Origin: Phoronis australis
Taxonomy: Eukaryota > Phoronida > Phoronidae
Reading direction: 5' to 3'
DNA: 64,000 nucleotides
Assembly (NCBI GenBank): GCA_002633005.1
Contig: NMRA01000093.1
Location: 510,102-574,101 of the forward strand
Position numbers and translations under genes: made by a program. The notes beneath the pieces are model-generated. The model did not search any database. It was given only the letters and a program-made list of their open reading frames with translations, and was not told where the DNA came from. This document shows positions 1 through 12,642 of this stretch, in pieces (position 1 is the stretch's first letter; every line of letters starts with the position of its first letter).

Positions 1-1801
1 CTAGGTTCGACCGGCCTACGTAAGGAACTAAACACCAATGCTATTTTAACATACTAAGTACGCGTAACATTCCAAAAAACATCAACGACCACTAACTACA
101 AACTATAAATACACTACATATGCAAACGAATCACGAGATATTACTAACAAAACAAAATAATGAAGACCTTTCGAGCAAGCGACAGCACATTCAGTTACAA
201 GGAAAAAATGGCGGCTTTCAGGACAAGTTCCTGAACTGATGAGCCGGAAATGTGGGTACGGAAATAACCGATGACAACCGGTAATCATACGCTCAAAGAG
301 AAGGGTCAAATACTGTTCAAAAATCGCTTTTGGCAAGAAAGGCGAAAAAATATAAAGAAAGGGTGTCGAAAATAAGATTTTATGTAGTAAGTATTTTCGG
401 ATACTAGAACCACATGGTCAGTTTGCAAGAAGGACTTCAACAAAAGGGCGCGAGAAACTCATTGTAGCTTGATGCGTAAAGATCGGGTTTGAGGAAGTTA
501 AGGAGATCTCAGTCTGTGGACGTTTCGCTCAATTTTTGGCCTTCTCATAAGGTCCCCAGGAGTCACACCCACAGTTCAGATATCGACAGACATCCATTTT
601 AAACATATTGAAGTGCACTCCTCGTTGGACTGTGCATATCGTTTATTTGTGTTTAGGTGTATATGCAAAACTTATCGTTTGGTATTATTTGTGTTATTGG
701 GATTTAATTTGGCTTTATATTTAAAAAACACAGCTGCCAACAATATAAAATTCAAGTACTAAGCTACTGTGACGAGTATTGTTGTTGTAAGAGATATCAA
801 TAAAGTCTTTCCCTTTCAGGAAGACTTAGGCATAACTACATTTAGATACAAAATTAAAATATCAACCACATAACAACTGGAACAGAAATCAAAACACTGA
901 AAAAGTAAGTAGTGCAGGAATTAAAGGTCATGTGTTGGGTTGTACACGTAAAGAATAGTTTTGTAAGAATGAAACCTGTGAGTTATGTATATTTTAGGTT
1001 GCCGTCCAGTCTGTGGAGCGCCACTCTGTCGAGCGGTCGATTTTGCCAAACACAGCAATTAATGGGTTTGAATCAATTTTTCGATCTCCGAGATAACTGA
1101 AAACAATCTGTTACGAACCTGCACCAAACGTTTCAGAATATAGGACTCTGGACGTGGAATGCCAATTCTTGCGAGTGACCAAAGCATTCGTATGATAGAA
1201 CTTGCGACACCGAGATTTCACGGGACTAGCCGAGAGAATTTTCACTGTGAATTTCCGGTTGTATGCTTGACTGAGTTTTGGTCCCACAAACTGGTGTGTG
1301 TCTAGTTAACATTCGAAAATCTACTTGTGCATTAATTTGCGTAACTAAGTGAGTATGTTCAAAATTATAATAAAGTCGCAATTTTGGTCTCTCGTTGGTA
1401 ATCTTTTGTCAACTCGGTACTTCTCTATACGGATGCACAGTATTGGATTCTACTAAAGACACGAATTGTTTATTACAAAAAAGCTGGCATATTTACCGAA
1501 TTTAACTCATGCGCAACAATTTTCTCTTAAAACATTATAATCCCACAAGAAAATGCGCTTTCAAACTTCATCGTCCTCCATTAAAAATAAGCGATTCCAC
1601 ACGCGAACAATATTTTTTTCAGTCCACCCGTGAGCAATATTTTCTGTCCACATTGGCTCGTTGGCCACCCAGTATTGCCACATCTAACTGGGTTGGCCTT
1701 AAATTTATGTACCCTCAAGAAATGATCTCGGAGCACTAGCGCGTACTGTCTAACATTTAGACAAATTGGAGTAACGTCAAACGACAGAACAAAATTTCAC
1801 A
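1..1801. other. No gene recognised
   Basis: I see no exon with coding character, no RNA gene and no clear transposon domain here. Open frames are short and unlike any family I know. A short stretch near 25-60 resembles one at 20427-20462 (both contain GGAACTAAAC followed by CCAATGCTA), so a small dispersed repeat may lie at the left edge. Confidence 0.5.
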
Positions 1802-4800
1802 ATGGACGATATTGGGCAGTTAAAACATCTTGTGGAGGGTAAGTGGTAAAGCTGCCTCCCTTTCATTAACGCTAGTACCTCGCGAGAATAGCAAAACTTC
1901 GCGAGATTACGTGAGACATTGAAGTTCATTTTACATGAGAACACGTGACTTTGACTAGATTTTAACTAGGTCCTTGCGTAGGTCCTAGCGTTATTGAACG
2001 CACGCCCGGTGTCTCCCAATTGTTTGCAGTTAATTCCTAACAACTCACCAAAAATTCGCCAAGAGTAATCTCAAGGTATTTATAAGAAGGAATGCAGCCA
2101 GTAAAAGGTATTGTTATTTTCTTAAAAGCATATTTTTGCATATTAAAGTACAAGTGCCAGGAGGCGATCATCTTAAGATTACACGACATTAAATCAAGGC
2201 CGCAGCGTGCTTGGTCTTATAGTTAGGTTCAAAAGTCAATAGTTCTACTGCAGTGATTGGATATGGGCATTCAATTCGATTTTTTGTGACTACAGTCCGT
2301 TCTATTGTCTCAGATGAAAAGTGGCTCCAATGAGAGTGCCCCTTATTAGGTGGCGCTGTGGAAGAGTGAGGCAAAATGAAGCATAAAAGCAGCCCAAGCT
2401 ATATACTTACAAATTGAATTGTAAATGTTTGTTATTTATTAGTCAGAGCTCCTATTGTTTGCCGTCGTGAACAAGTGAAGGTGACAGTTGCTAAGCTGTC
2501 TAATTATACCGTGGGAAAAATCCGTTAATGGCGCTACTTAGATGATTAATAACATTTCTGCGCGTGTATAATTATGTTATTTGTATTCGTTTCAACGATT
2601 AGCTCATACCGAACATATTTTGTCAGCGGAGAGAGCTTGCTGTTGACAAGTTTGCCAGAGATGTGCACTTAATAAATCGATGCTATGAATACGTATGTAT
2701 GTATGTAAGATAACATATTTTCAACTGACTTGGGTAATTTTAAAATTTTCAGGTAAAGCAGTTTTCAAGCTTTTTGATAGATTCACATTAACCCTTCGGC
2801 AGGGTTCCGCTACTGAGGTGAAAGTGCACCATTTAGTAGACACTAGGTATTGAAAAGGCAGGGCTGTAAAGGGTTCGTACTGACCCGGCCAGCTTCTGTC
2901 CTTGTATACAATTTATATTCCCGATAAGGCAGTCACACTGGCAATTATCTTAACAGAAATTTTAATTAGAAAAGGTTTAAATTTCCATTGGTAAAGCTGC
3001 AAAAGCTGACGCAGTTTATTGAAAAAGTTACGTATGCACACTGGAAACCAGGATTAGTGCTATAAATATGTATACCGAATGCTGGTCGTTGCTTATTAAA
3101 ATGTTCGATACATTTGAACCAAAGTGGGGCGATCTAAAAAATAACAGCGCGACGGCCGCAGACGCCTGCAGAAACTACAACCTCTACCATTACCTACCAT
3201 TACAATAGTGATGAAAGCTTGAGCACGTTGTATAAACGTAGAATCGATAGTCGTAGTTCTATCATTCAGTTTCGCCTCGGACTGTTAAATAAAACATATC
3301 AGACTGAAAGGGGAGTCGTATACTGATTCAGAATCGGACAGTCGGATTTATGCAAATGTCTTCTACGACAGGGAAATTGTCAATCGTAAGTCATTCGTTG
3401 TCCTGTGTTCAACTGCTTTGTCTTGGCTACACTGGCTCAGTTTGAAATCCGTCCCCGCACGATAGGGTCTATGTACTTTCGAAAGATTTTAATACCAATA
3501 GTGATAACGATAATTATAAATAACAGCAGCAACGACAGCAACTATAACGATAATGGCAATAAGCAACATCAACCATGGATTTCTAGAATATGTCATGTAA
3601 ATGTAAGTCATTGAAATAGCCAAAAGTTCCCTCCTGAAGCAGATCATTCAAGACATCGGCAAGTAAACAAGGCTTACTAAACGCCATCAGTTCTGAAAAT
3701 GTACTCGTCCACAAATGCACAGTGTCATATCGATAGCTATATCTGAGACGGAAACTTAATTCTAATTTGTCGCAGTTTCTCAGTCATCTATGTGATTTTC
3801 ATGTTAAAGTCGTAAAGCTAAGCGGTCAACGCCAAAAGATTTTTGACAGGATGTAGGTTTAACTGCCTCTCGTCAATGTAGTACAAGACCTGCATAGAAG
3901 GAGACAAAGTTGAGAATAGAAAAAGTTTGAGTTCCAGTCTGCGGGACACGTTTTGATGATTGCGATTTTAAAACCACTTAACAGCAACGAGATTATTTCC
4001 GGTGGGGAAAATATACTTCTTCGAAATAAAGTGAAAAAAATAAGTTGTCTTTAATGGTATGAACAGGCCACGCAGATAGTTGCCTTGTACAGCAATGATA
4101 TCTGCCACGCGTAGTTTGGTTTAAAATTTGACGAATTTAGAGTTTTTAAAATGCCACTAAGTTAGGGTGACATTTTTTTCGTAAGAATCCTTCTTGAAAC
4201 AGGATTTTTTCAGTTGACTATCAAGAAAGCTCGCGACTTCGACCTCAGAAATAAAGCAGTTTCGTATTTTATGTGAATGACTCGTGTAAGCGACATGAAA
4301 AGTAACTTTAAATTAGAACTACAATAGTTTACACTCACATTGATATGCTTCTTTGGCGAAGTTTTGTATATTCCACCTGCTAGTTGTACAACAGTCTCAC
4401 CCACTCACTCGAAATACAATGTATCTGATAATATGAATACGTTCAATACTATTATACCTTTCCGCAAACGTATGAGGAGCGACCTCTACATTAGTTAATT
4501 TACTGACCTTGGGAACCCGGGGGTAGTTTTCTTTTTATGGTATGTGGTATAGCTGAGTTTCCAAATCTGAGCGATATTCACACCTGGCCAAAAACGGAAA
4601 AATGATACCCAAGTTGCCTATACTAAGTACTAAAAACGTGCCCATGTCTTAGTAGCGTGCAGAGGTCTGGTGGACCCTGGGGCTATGTTTAATTGGATGC
4701 TCATTTCTCTACTCAAAGGCATGTACCCTAGTACTAAGACAAGTAAAAAACATGAAACATAGAATAGAAATCTTATTCAATTCAACTACGAATCAATCAC

Positions 4801-5851
4801 AAATTTAAAAAGTTCATTCATAGTGATTGGATGCCCCTCCCCCGATGCGGATGCCCGGGGCCGTTGCCCCGCCCCCCCCCCCTTCTGCACGTCACTGCTA
4901 TGTCTAATGAAAGAGAGTTTTGGCTATAAAATTCTGCCTTGATTATACCCTACACTGCCCCCTAGCGCCCGGGGCTTGTAAGGAAACGAGGATTTGCCGC
5001 GTTTTAAAACCACCTTAGTATTCACACCGTGTAGAGTAATAGTCAGATCAAAAATTGATGCCAACCAAAAATAACATTCCAGTTTCTGAAGATAACACCT
5101 GAATGGAGTATATCAAATGAGTAAAATAGCGGCCCGAAAGTATACCAATAAATTGAAAAATACATCCGATCACAGCGGCGCGTCTACACTATCCCCATTA
5201 CACCCCCGGATTTAGACACGCAACCTGCTTGTAGGAAATCTCGTGTCTTAATTTTGCAAATCAAAACGTTATTTGCCTATTTGGTAGTTGCAAATGCCCA
5301 ATGAAGCAAAAGATAGAAAAAAGTGTGTGTGTATGTGCGTGTGCGTGTGCGCGTGTGTGTGTGCGAGTGCGAGTGTGTGTGTGTGTGTGCGCGCGCTTTT
5401 CATTGCCAAGATTGATTAACGTTGTATGTTCGCCGACCGTTCTGTGTATTCGGAGCATTTGTCGACAATTCTGGGGGCGTCCTTTGTAATTTATGAGGTC
5501 ACATTAGTCAGCATGCAGACACCACCTTTGTGCACGGTATTTAGCTGAGTTTCTCATTGACTGGGGATTCTACCGTAACTCGACTACCACCAAATGGTTC
5601 TATAAATTCATGCAGCTAGGCTACTATAAATACCTAAGAATTGTTTTCTCATGCAGGCTGAGTTGGACGATGTGTTGCAAAACTCTTACCCAATAGGCAA
5701 GTAAAGCCCTTAATTTAGTCAACTCTTATTTATACAAAATGAGATCAAATAGAAATTTAAGAATAGCATTTAAATTATTTGATTCTATGGTGGCACCTAC
5801 TTTGTTTTTTTTTTCTTTTGATGCAGAACTGTGCGTACAACAAAGAAATAG
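1802..5851 (+). CDS. Candidate four-exon gene for a 56-residue protein, unidentified
   Basis: Four segments join with consistent phases: 1802-1838, 2753-2817, 5657-5700 and 5827-5851. The start ATG sits in the context acaATGG and the first exon ends before GTAAGT (phase 1). Exon 2 follows TTTTCAG and ends before GTGAAA (phase 0). Exon 3 follows CTCATGCAG and ends before GTAAAG (phase 2). The last exon follows a long T-rich tract and GATGCAG and reaches TAG. The product would begin MDDIGQLKHLVEG, contain VFKLFDRFTLTLRQ and AELDDVLQNSYPIG, and end TVRTTKK. It has no signal peptide or membrane segment and is slightly acidic in the middle. I do not recognise it and assign no function. The support is splice-site quality and phase agreement only. 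A chance chain of cryptic sites remains possible, and the intron of about 2.8 kb could hide other exons. Confidence 0.4.
4828..4905. repeat. C-rich low-complexity repeat tail
   Basis: This stretch is GC-rich against an AT-rich background, with CCCCTCCCCCG and a run of ten or more C residues. It looks like the end of an old transposon copy, but no coding part is attached. Confidence 0.4.
5323..5396. repeat. (GT)n microsatellite
   Basis: The stretch is almost entirely GT/GC/GA dinucleotides with interruptions (GTGTGTGTATGTGCG and similar). Open frames in it on both strands are artefacts of the dinucleotide repeat. It lies in the second intron of the candidate gene at 1802-5851. Confidence 0.95.
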
Positions 5852-6185
5852 AAAGTGTTTAGCTTACGTTTTGTAAATGGTTATCACGAACAGGTATCAA
5901 GACAAAAGATGTTATTGCAAAAGATGAATGAGGACGTTTTGATTTGTGTGTCACATACACGTGCAAACATATGCAAACCCATTAAGTACCATTTGATGCT
6001 GTTGAAAATCAATGACAATTGATTGCCAAGACATTGTTACATATTGCTGCGTGAAAACGATTTGAAAGGTCAAAAGAATTGGTGTAATTTTTTGCAAAAT
6101 ATATTATTCATAACTGCATGGGTTTGGCTGTGTCTGGTTGCAACAAGGAGTTGATGATGAAATGAACTTTTTAATTTCTTTTAAG

Positions 6186-6615
6186 CAAAGACTTAGGGAT
6201 AAGAATTTTCAATTGTGGTAGCCTTCACTAGCAAATACGGATAAATGTGATTTTAACCATTCAATTAAATCTGAATTAACATGTGAAAAGTCTTTAAATC
6301 AAGTATTTGCAATAGCAAATTTGAGGTGTTCAACGCATCATCTTGTGATTGAGTTGGGTAGAAGAAACAATGTACCTTAACCATAAAGAACTTATAAAGC
6401 TTGTAACACCGATGAAATTTGAAACAAGAGATACACTTTTTATTTGATTGTCGTGTTCTTGCAGACCTATGGAAATACCTATTACCACAATGTGTCGTTA
6501 GAAATAGAAACAATAAGGCACTCTTAGGTTCAGATTCTGTGTATGTTTTAAGAAATTCATCATCCTTCATTCAACAAGTAATGGCAATTAGGAGCGAAGC
6601 TACGAGTATTTGATG
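6186..6615 (+). pseudogene. Non-LTR retrotransposon ORF2 C-terminal remnant
   Basis: In one frame with two stops and a probable shift, the strand reads QRLRDKNFQLW, then ANLRCSTHHLVIELGRRNN, then EIHFLFDCRVLADLWKYLL. The order 'RxSxHxLxIExGR ... ExHFLxxC' is the region C-terminal to the reverse transcriptase in LINE ORF2 proteins, where it normally carries a CCHC-like zinc binding site. The cysteine pair before EIHFL is partly lost and the frame is broken by TAA and TAG codons, so this is a fossil. No reverse transcriptase precedes it, which is odd because 5'-truncated LINEs normally keep everything up to the 3' end. The upstream part may have been lost to later rearrangement. Confidence 0.65.
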
Positions 6616-6744
6616 AATTGGCGAGAGTATACTGTTTGCATATTAATATAATGAACTGTGGGCCAATGGCCCATGATTTTTGAAATGAACGTTTTTTGTA
6701 GTTTTTTTGGTAGTAACCTGTGAGGAAAGTGAGAAACGAAGCAG

Positions 6745-6752
6745 TGACGTCA
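6745..6752. promoter_or_regulatory. CRE-like palindrome
   Basis: A perfect TGACGTCA palindrome lies 28 bp before the ATG of the THAP-like reading frame. CREB/ATF proteins bind this octamer in animals. A match in one place has little weight by itself, but its position close to a start codon is suggestive. Confidence 0.3.
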
Positions 6753-6780
6753 GCGGTTCTTCAGCAGAGTGAGTGCCGCT

Positions 6781-6975
6781 ATGGTGTGGTGTATCGTTCC
6801 CGCTTGTGCGAACTATGAAGCCGCGAGGAAACCTGGCGTATCGTTTTTTTTCGATTTCCTCGAGAGCCCATAATGCTTCGGAAGTGGCTCGCAGTAGTGA
6901 AGAATGAAAAGTACACCGTTAGTACCAAGTATGAGGCCGTGAAACTTTTCCGTGTCTGTCAGTGGCCTGTACTTC
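6781..6975 (+). pseudogene. THAP-domain remnant
   Basis: The frame opens MVWCIVPACANYEAARKPGV. The spacing C-x4-C shortly after the Met, followed by a GVSFF segment, is the start of a THAP (C2CH) DNA-binding zinc finger. After a run of eight T residues the homology continues in a different frame with PIMLRKWLAVVKNEKY, where THAP domains have the conserved Trp, and later FRVCQWPV, where an intact domain would have a Cys-x2-His. The frame change at the T-run and the missing final His argue for a decayed copy, although a single-base homopolymer error would explain the first defect. THAP domains occur in host regulators and in transposases, including P-element-like and hAT-like proteins. The hAT-like piece 5 kb downstream on the same strand could belong with it. 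Confidence 0.5.
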
Positions 6976-9900
6976 GTTTGATCGGTTTTTGATCACTTTT
7001 TGATTATGGAGAATTGTTAGTTGGCCATGAGAACATAAACAATTACAATTAATTCAAGGTGTGAGAACAAAACGTTTTATATAACCTAGTTGATGACTGA
7101 CTCGTTCGTGAGGTTTCTGTTTGGCCCTCCGGGTGTAGGATGTTTTCGCCACTTCTTTTTCTCAGCCTTAAGAAATGTCGTAAGCACACCTTTTTAGATG
7201 CGGTGCAAAATCAGTATGGTCCGTGAGACACATCTGTGCTTCTCCAAGAATTCGTTCCGCTTGCGGAATTACGTGGCAGCAAACGCGAGCGTCAGTCGTT
7301 CCACCATCGTGCAGTTAGCTCACTGACACTATGACAAGTTCAAACCGTTTTCGGAATTATTCATATGTTCCGTTGTCTGTACACGTTTACGGAACCTCTC
7401 TATTATTTCTTGATCAGTGTATTCCTGAGAAACCTAACAATCAACCTGTGAAGTTTAAGTGGGGCTTGCGAGTTGCCACGTTGACGTTTATGTTGTGCGT
7501 TCTGTTTCAAAATGAATTATTTCCACCCTTACCAATGCTTATATCTAAGTGAAATTAAGTCTGTCTAATTAGATACAATTTGTAATGCCTTGGAGTGTTT
7601 GTGAGTGCAAATGTTTTGAGAAGCCAGCAATGAATAAATCCCTGCGTTACCGGCTTTAGATGCAATAAACCGCTAACTGCCGTTGGCCGGGCACCGAGGC
7701 CGTGTGAGCACATGCTAATTCAGTGGTTGCTGACAGAAAGCTGTTGTGAAACAACTCCATGGTCAGATGTTAGGGGAATCTTTATTTAGATATTCATATA
7801 CATTATTCGAATCATTGTTTCTGTACAACTTTTTCCCTGATGGTTCTGTGGAATGGTAACTTGACTTCGCGGCCCCCGACGAGCTAGTAAGTAGATTTGC
7901 AGTTTTGAGGCTAATTCACCAAAATAATTGGCGTGCACATTTCTTCTTTGGCTCACTAGTATAGTCTTTTCTTGGCTGGAAGTTTAGTTTCCAACTTTCG
8001 CTGATTTATGTTCGTGATGTCTTTAGTCCGGCCGCAATGGGCTTGATCGAGTTCCGAGCCACTGGCCGGGATAGCAAGCGTTTTGTGTGTTTAGAACTGA
8101 AAAAATCGCAAGTCTAAAATTACAACACGAAGTTATGTTCTCCTGTCTGTATTTCACGGAAGAATAAATTGAATTTATCACCAAACAGACCCCAAACTCC
8201 CGCGGCCGACCTTGCTGTAAATTGGCCTAGCGAACTTTGTAGGCTATGGTACGTTCAAATATCTAAAAATCCGTAACAGCGAAATAAAATTTCACATTTG
8301 CTTAATAACTCGATATATTTGTAAGGGTTTTACATCAAATTTTGATGATTTATTGGTGTAAAACGCTGAATTCAAGCGATAAACTGACACCAGTAAGCGC
8401 GTTGTGAACTGCTGCACATACTTCATTCGAACCTCTGACGTCATTGTTATAATTTCAACACCTCCGTCTGCCGTCAGGTGTCATGTAAAAGAGCTGTACT
8501 TGCTCTTACCGAGTGGGACTACTCGGCCTAAATTGATGCAAAATAGGTTCTTTTTGGGTGGCATTCTCCTTTAAAAAAACGCCGTCGTGCGCTTTTGGGT
8601 CTGACGTCTCCTGTCCAACAGAAAACGCTGTCGGGACGTTTTCGTGTGTTTCAGCGAACATTTCACCCTTGCGCTTTGGTATAGACCCAGATGCCCCGCT
8701 TTGTATCCGGAAGTCCCGCTTTTCAAATCCAGCTGTCCCGTTTCATCATTCTCGAATGTGGAAAATTATGGAGCAGGTGTTCGTTTGTCTCTTTGTTATT
8801 AATATTGGTATTTTCCAGAATCCACTTTCTTTAGTAACATAACAATCGTAAAAATGTGTTCCAATGTCTCTTGTTTACGGTAACTCACGCTGCGTGTATC
8901 ATGATCTTTCTGAAAAAAGTGTGTTTGTTTACAAACTCTTATGGAAAGTCTTATACTGCAACCTATGTTATAATCTATCCACAGTACATTTCAAACCTAC
9001 ACAATAGATGTTTCCTTATTTTTATCTATCAGAAAAACTTTATCTGCAAATTTCGGATAGGTAGTTGGAAAAGGTCCAGTCCCGGCCTATCCGTTAAAGA
9101 TGAGACATAGATGGACAAACAAAAACAAAATTGTAACAGCTACTCAGTGGTACTACTAACTACAATGATAACTAAGTCAGTAATAATTTTGAATTTACGT
9201 AATCTTCGGGCCGTACTCGGTCAACTTCGTCCGAATGGTGCTTTATGATAGGATCGTGCAGACGACAATAGGAGGCGTTATGTAATCCACTGGCACTGGT
9301 GGCTACAACATTGGGTAACAAGGGATCCTAGAAGTAAATGTCTATACCTAACTAGGCTACACAGCAGCGAGAGAGTTCCCAAAAATTAGTCCCTTGTGAA
9401 TGCCTTAAAATCGACCAAGAAACAAAATAGCAGATGGCAGGTTTGTTATCTGCCATTTTGATAGTGGCAGAGGGCAGTTAATTGCAGACATTTTCAAATT
9501 TCCCCTTTGGTTGTGGATTGGTGTATGACACGCATTCGTGAACACGTGTGTGACAGTGTTTCCATTCTTTCAAATTCAGTACACACCGATGATAATTAAG
9601 TTCACCATAGGCAGCCCTCCGTCGTTGCTCAAACATAAGGCATTTAATTACATGGACGGCGCACCATTGGGGGTTGGGGGGGCTATAGTCCCCACATATT
9701 TCAGAAGCGGCGCCACCCATCGTCTAGGGGCGGTGGACCATAGGGAGACTGGGGCCTATATCCCTCACTTTTGCAGTGCTGAGCCGACCATGAACTACCG
9801 TATTTTCTTGCACTAAGAAAACCCCGACGAGCATGTTCATGTTATTAGGGAAAATTAGGTCTAGACCCAATAAAAACTTTGGTCAAGGAAGAAAGTTAAT

Positions 9901-11972
9901 CAGTGTCAATGGCGCACAGCCTCGTAGGCGTCACACGAGCAACAAACTTCATGGAAAAAAATTCCGAAACCAGAACTCCGACCGTTCATTACTCTGATTG
10001 TCTGCTAATGAGTCGGAACTGACATAAGAAAAGTATTGTATTTGTGTCCATTTAGCAAAGGGACGTGCAATAGTTGAATAGTTTTTAACACTTTGATTAC
10101 ATTGTTTAGGAATGAGCTCAATACCAATCACTGCCAATCGTGAATCTTGAATCTCACTAACGACTCATTCAGTCTCAAGCAGGACTTCAGCGACCAATAG
10201 TGGCGGTTTTAAATTTAAGAAGACTGAATGGGACTCTCCGACTTCGTGAAGACTGTCAGGGACACGGTAGCCTGCTAACTACATATTTTATTTTCGACCC
10301 GGCCATGCGCGTGGTTCCAATGGGTGACTTTGAGGCGAGGCGGCCTTAAACTAGCTCAGACACGCTGTGAAATGATGCGACCTTGACAGGAATTTGATGA
10401 ATACATCGTGGTTGACAATTCATCAATATTCCTACTTCATGTTCTATTGAAAATTTGAGTACCTACTTATTTTCCGTATTCGAAAGACATGCGGGCAATT
10501 TCGCATACGCATGAATCCGGGCGTTGTTGAGGATACATGCAGGCACACCACCTAGTGCAACTAATAACGGAAGTGTCGTTTATTTTTGCAAGTAAAAGTA
10601 TATCTGGTACACCCAAGTCCGAAATTTTATATCTTTTCGGAGCTGGTGAACCTTTGGAATAGTTAACCTTCAGAGTAGTGAACCTTTGGGATAGTGGGTT
10701 GATCTTATTTCCAGCGATGTAAGCAAGTTAAGTAACACGCAACTCACAACCAGATCAAAATATTCAAGTCGATCATTCTGCGACTAAATATTTCCGTCCG
10801 AGTATGTAATGAGGCGTTATCACTTGTTTAAGAACGCCCGGTGTGAAAGTTTGGCAGGTGGTAACGCGGGAACGTTCTCTTTTACATCCGAATTTGGGTC
10901 CGTTGTTTCTAAGCAACCGTCAGGCCCATGATCCTCATTTCTGGTATTACGAATTCTGTCTGGTCTTGGGAACATAGAGCTGAGAGTTGTCGTTGTGTAT
11001 ACAGATTTCCCAACCCCCTCCCCCCATTTGACCTCGAAAAGTAAACACTAAAATGGCACGGACATAAATTTGGACATGTAGCGGGCAACCGTGAGCATGT
11101 ACTTTAATGTGTGTACGTGTGTTGAGCAGACATTACATTTTTCCTCTTGAGAAAAGCTTTTAGACCTTGTCTGAACTGGTTCTACAATTGTGTACCCACG
11201 TGATCAAGGCTTCCGACGACACTTCTGAAGTAGCCAAGCATTTTAGATGGTCCACCTCTGAAAGAGCAGCTCTATAGATGATTTCTTTAGGTAACTAGTT
11301 TCTTTACTCTAAGATATGTTTTGATTTGATTAGGGGAAATACTGTGGTGCCGCAATCCTGATATTCAACTTTTTTTACTTCATCTGTCATGCCATGTCAT
11401 CCTATTACATCCCACACGTTTGTAACTCGAATTTGACTGATGCATAGTAAAGTTGTCTTGCGCGATATCATACAGTGTACATGTACATGTAATACTTGAA
11501 AAAAACCCGTTTTCCAAAGAATTGCTATTGTGGCCTGCGCCGTGGTCTGGTCGCGAGTCTGTTTGAAGATGCACTCTAACAAGTTATGTCTATACAAGGA
11601 ATGACCAAGGGGGCACTCACATTGACAAAGTGACCGCATTCGCGAACAGTGTACAGTACCAGAACTTGCGGGGAGGCTGTATTTTCACAACAAAGTCTTG
11701 CGGGAGTCGTGCGATGTTCAACGGGCCTCCTAAGGAGTCCTAGTGCCGACCTCAACACCTATCGTCTTTCTACCTGCAATAAGCACCACTGCCGTTTTCT
11801 ATGCTGGGAATTTCCGCAGAAAGGCCCACCCGAAGAAACGCCCATGCCCATGGGCATTTATTTGATGTTAGTACTTCGGGTTTCAAGCGTTCAGACATTT
11901 GGACGGTTATTTCAAAAATTGCAAGAAATGCAAATGGGTCCTGGGATACATCGCCAAGGTTTGAAGTAGTCC
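6976..11972. other. No gene recognised
   Basis: Apart from scattered short open frames I see no protein family, RNA gene or complete mobile element. Around 9660-9740 there is a GC-rich stretch (TTGGGGGTTGGGGGGGC, then GGGGCGGTGG) that looks like a repeat tail. At 11020-11032 there is a short C-rich run. Confidence 0.45.
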
Positions 11973-12563
11973 ATGATGAACGGATCGAATTTAGTTGCGC
12001 ATGCTGTAAGTCTTTTGAATGGACTTGGTTATCTCAGGGGGCTTAGTGCCAACTGAGCTGCGAAACGAGATGCTGACAATGTAGAGGCGTACAAGCTCAT
12101 TGACACAGCAGTTGACGAAGTGCAAGCGTTGGGAACAAACGTCGAAGATGTCTGGGTAGAATGGTTCCAAGAGCAGCAAACCATTGGATCCGATATACAG
12201 ATTCCTCGGCAGTCCAGACAACAGCAGGATAGGACTAACGTTCCTGGAGAAATACCTACGTAATAAGTTATGATTCTACACAGTTTGTACATAATGTCGG
12301 TTTTTATACTTGTGTACAATGAAAACGAAATAGAAATTATTTTTGGTCATGCCAAATTTACCCAATACAGCAGAGGGTCTACGAGCGCACAAAAACTGAT
12401 TCTGGTTTGTATTTCCACTTGGCTCTATCTGCTTCATATCCAAAATTGATTTCACGTAGTGCGTAGTTAAATTTGTTCTCAATACTTGTTTCTTCCAGTG
12501 AGTACTACAGAACGGTGCGAAAACCCTTCCTAGACAACCTCTCGCAGCAGTTGACGACCAGAT
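11973..12563 (+). pseudogene. hAT-like transposase / DUF4371-ZMYM1-type remnant with one intron
   Basis: Frame analysis gives NLVAHAVSLLNGLGYLRGLS, a TGA stop at 12054-12056, then AAKRDADNVEAYKLIDTAV, VWVEWFQEQQ, IPRQSRQQQDRTNVPGEIP. A GT-AG intron (12260-12498, donor GTAATA, acceptor CTTGTTTCTTCCAG) joins in phase 2 to EYYRTVRKPFLDNLSQQLTT, which ends before GTATAA at 12564. The order 'LRGLSxxLQ ... PRxxxRQxxRxNVP ... EYYRxxxxPFLDxLxxxL' is that of the hAT-derived DUF4371/ZMYM1-like and THAP12-like proteins, just before the dimerisation region. The stop replaces a codon without shifting the frame. The intron is clean and frame-preserving, so this may be a dead or mutated copy of a spliced gene rather than a processed copy. 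The remainder of the transposase was not found on either side. Confidence 0.65.
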
Positions 12564-12642
12564 GTATAAAATACATGTATGAGCAACCACTGGGCATTAA
12601 AAAGTGTCTAGAGAGAAGTTTTCAATTCAAACTTTTTTGCAT

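Noticed and set aside
5261-5489. Val/Cys- and His/Thr-rich frames
   Set aside because: They are translations of the (GT)n microsatellite.
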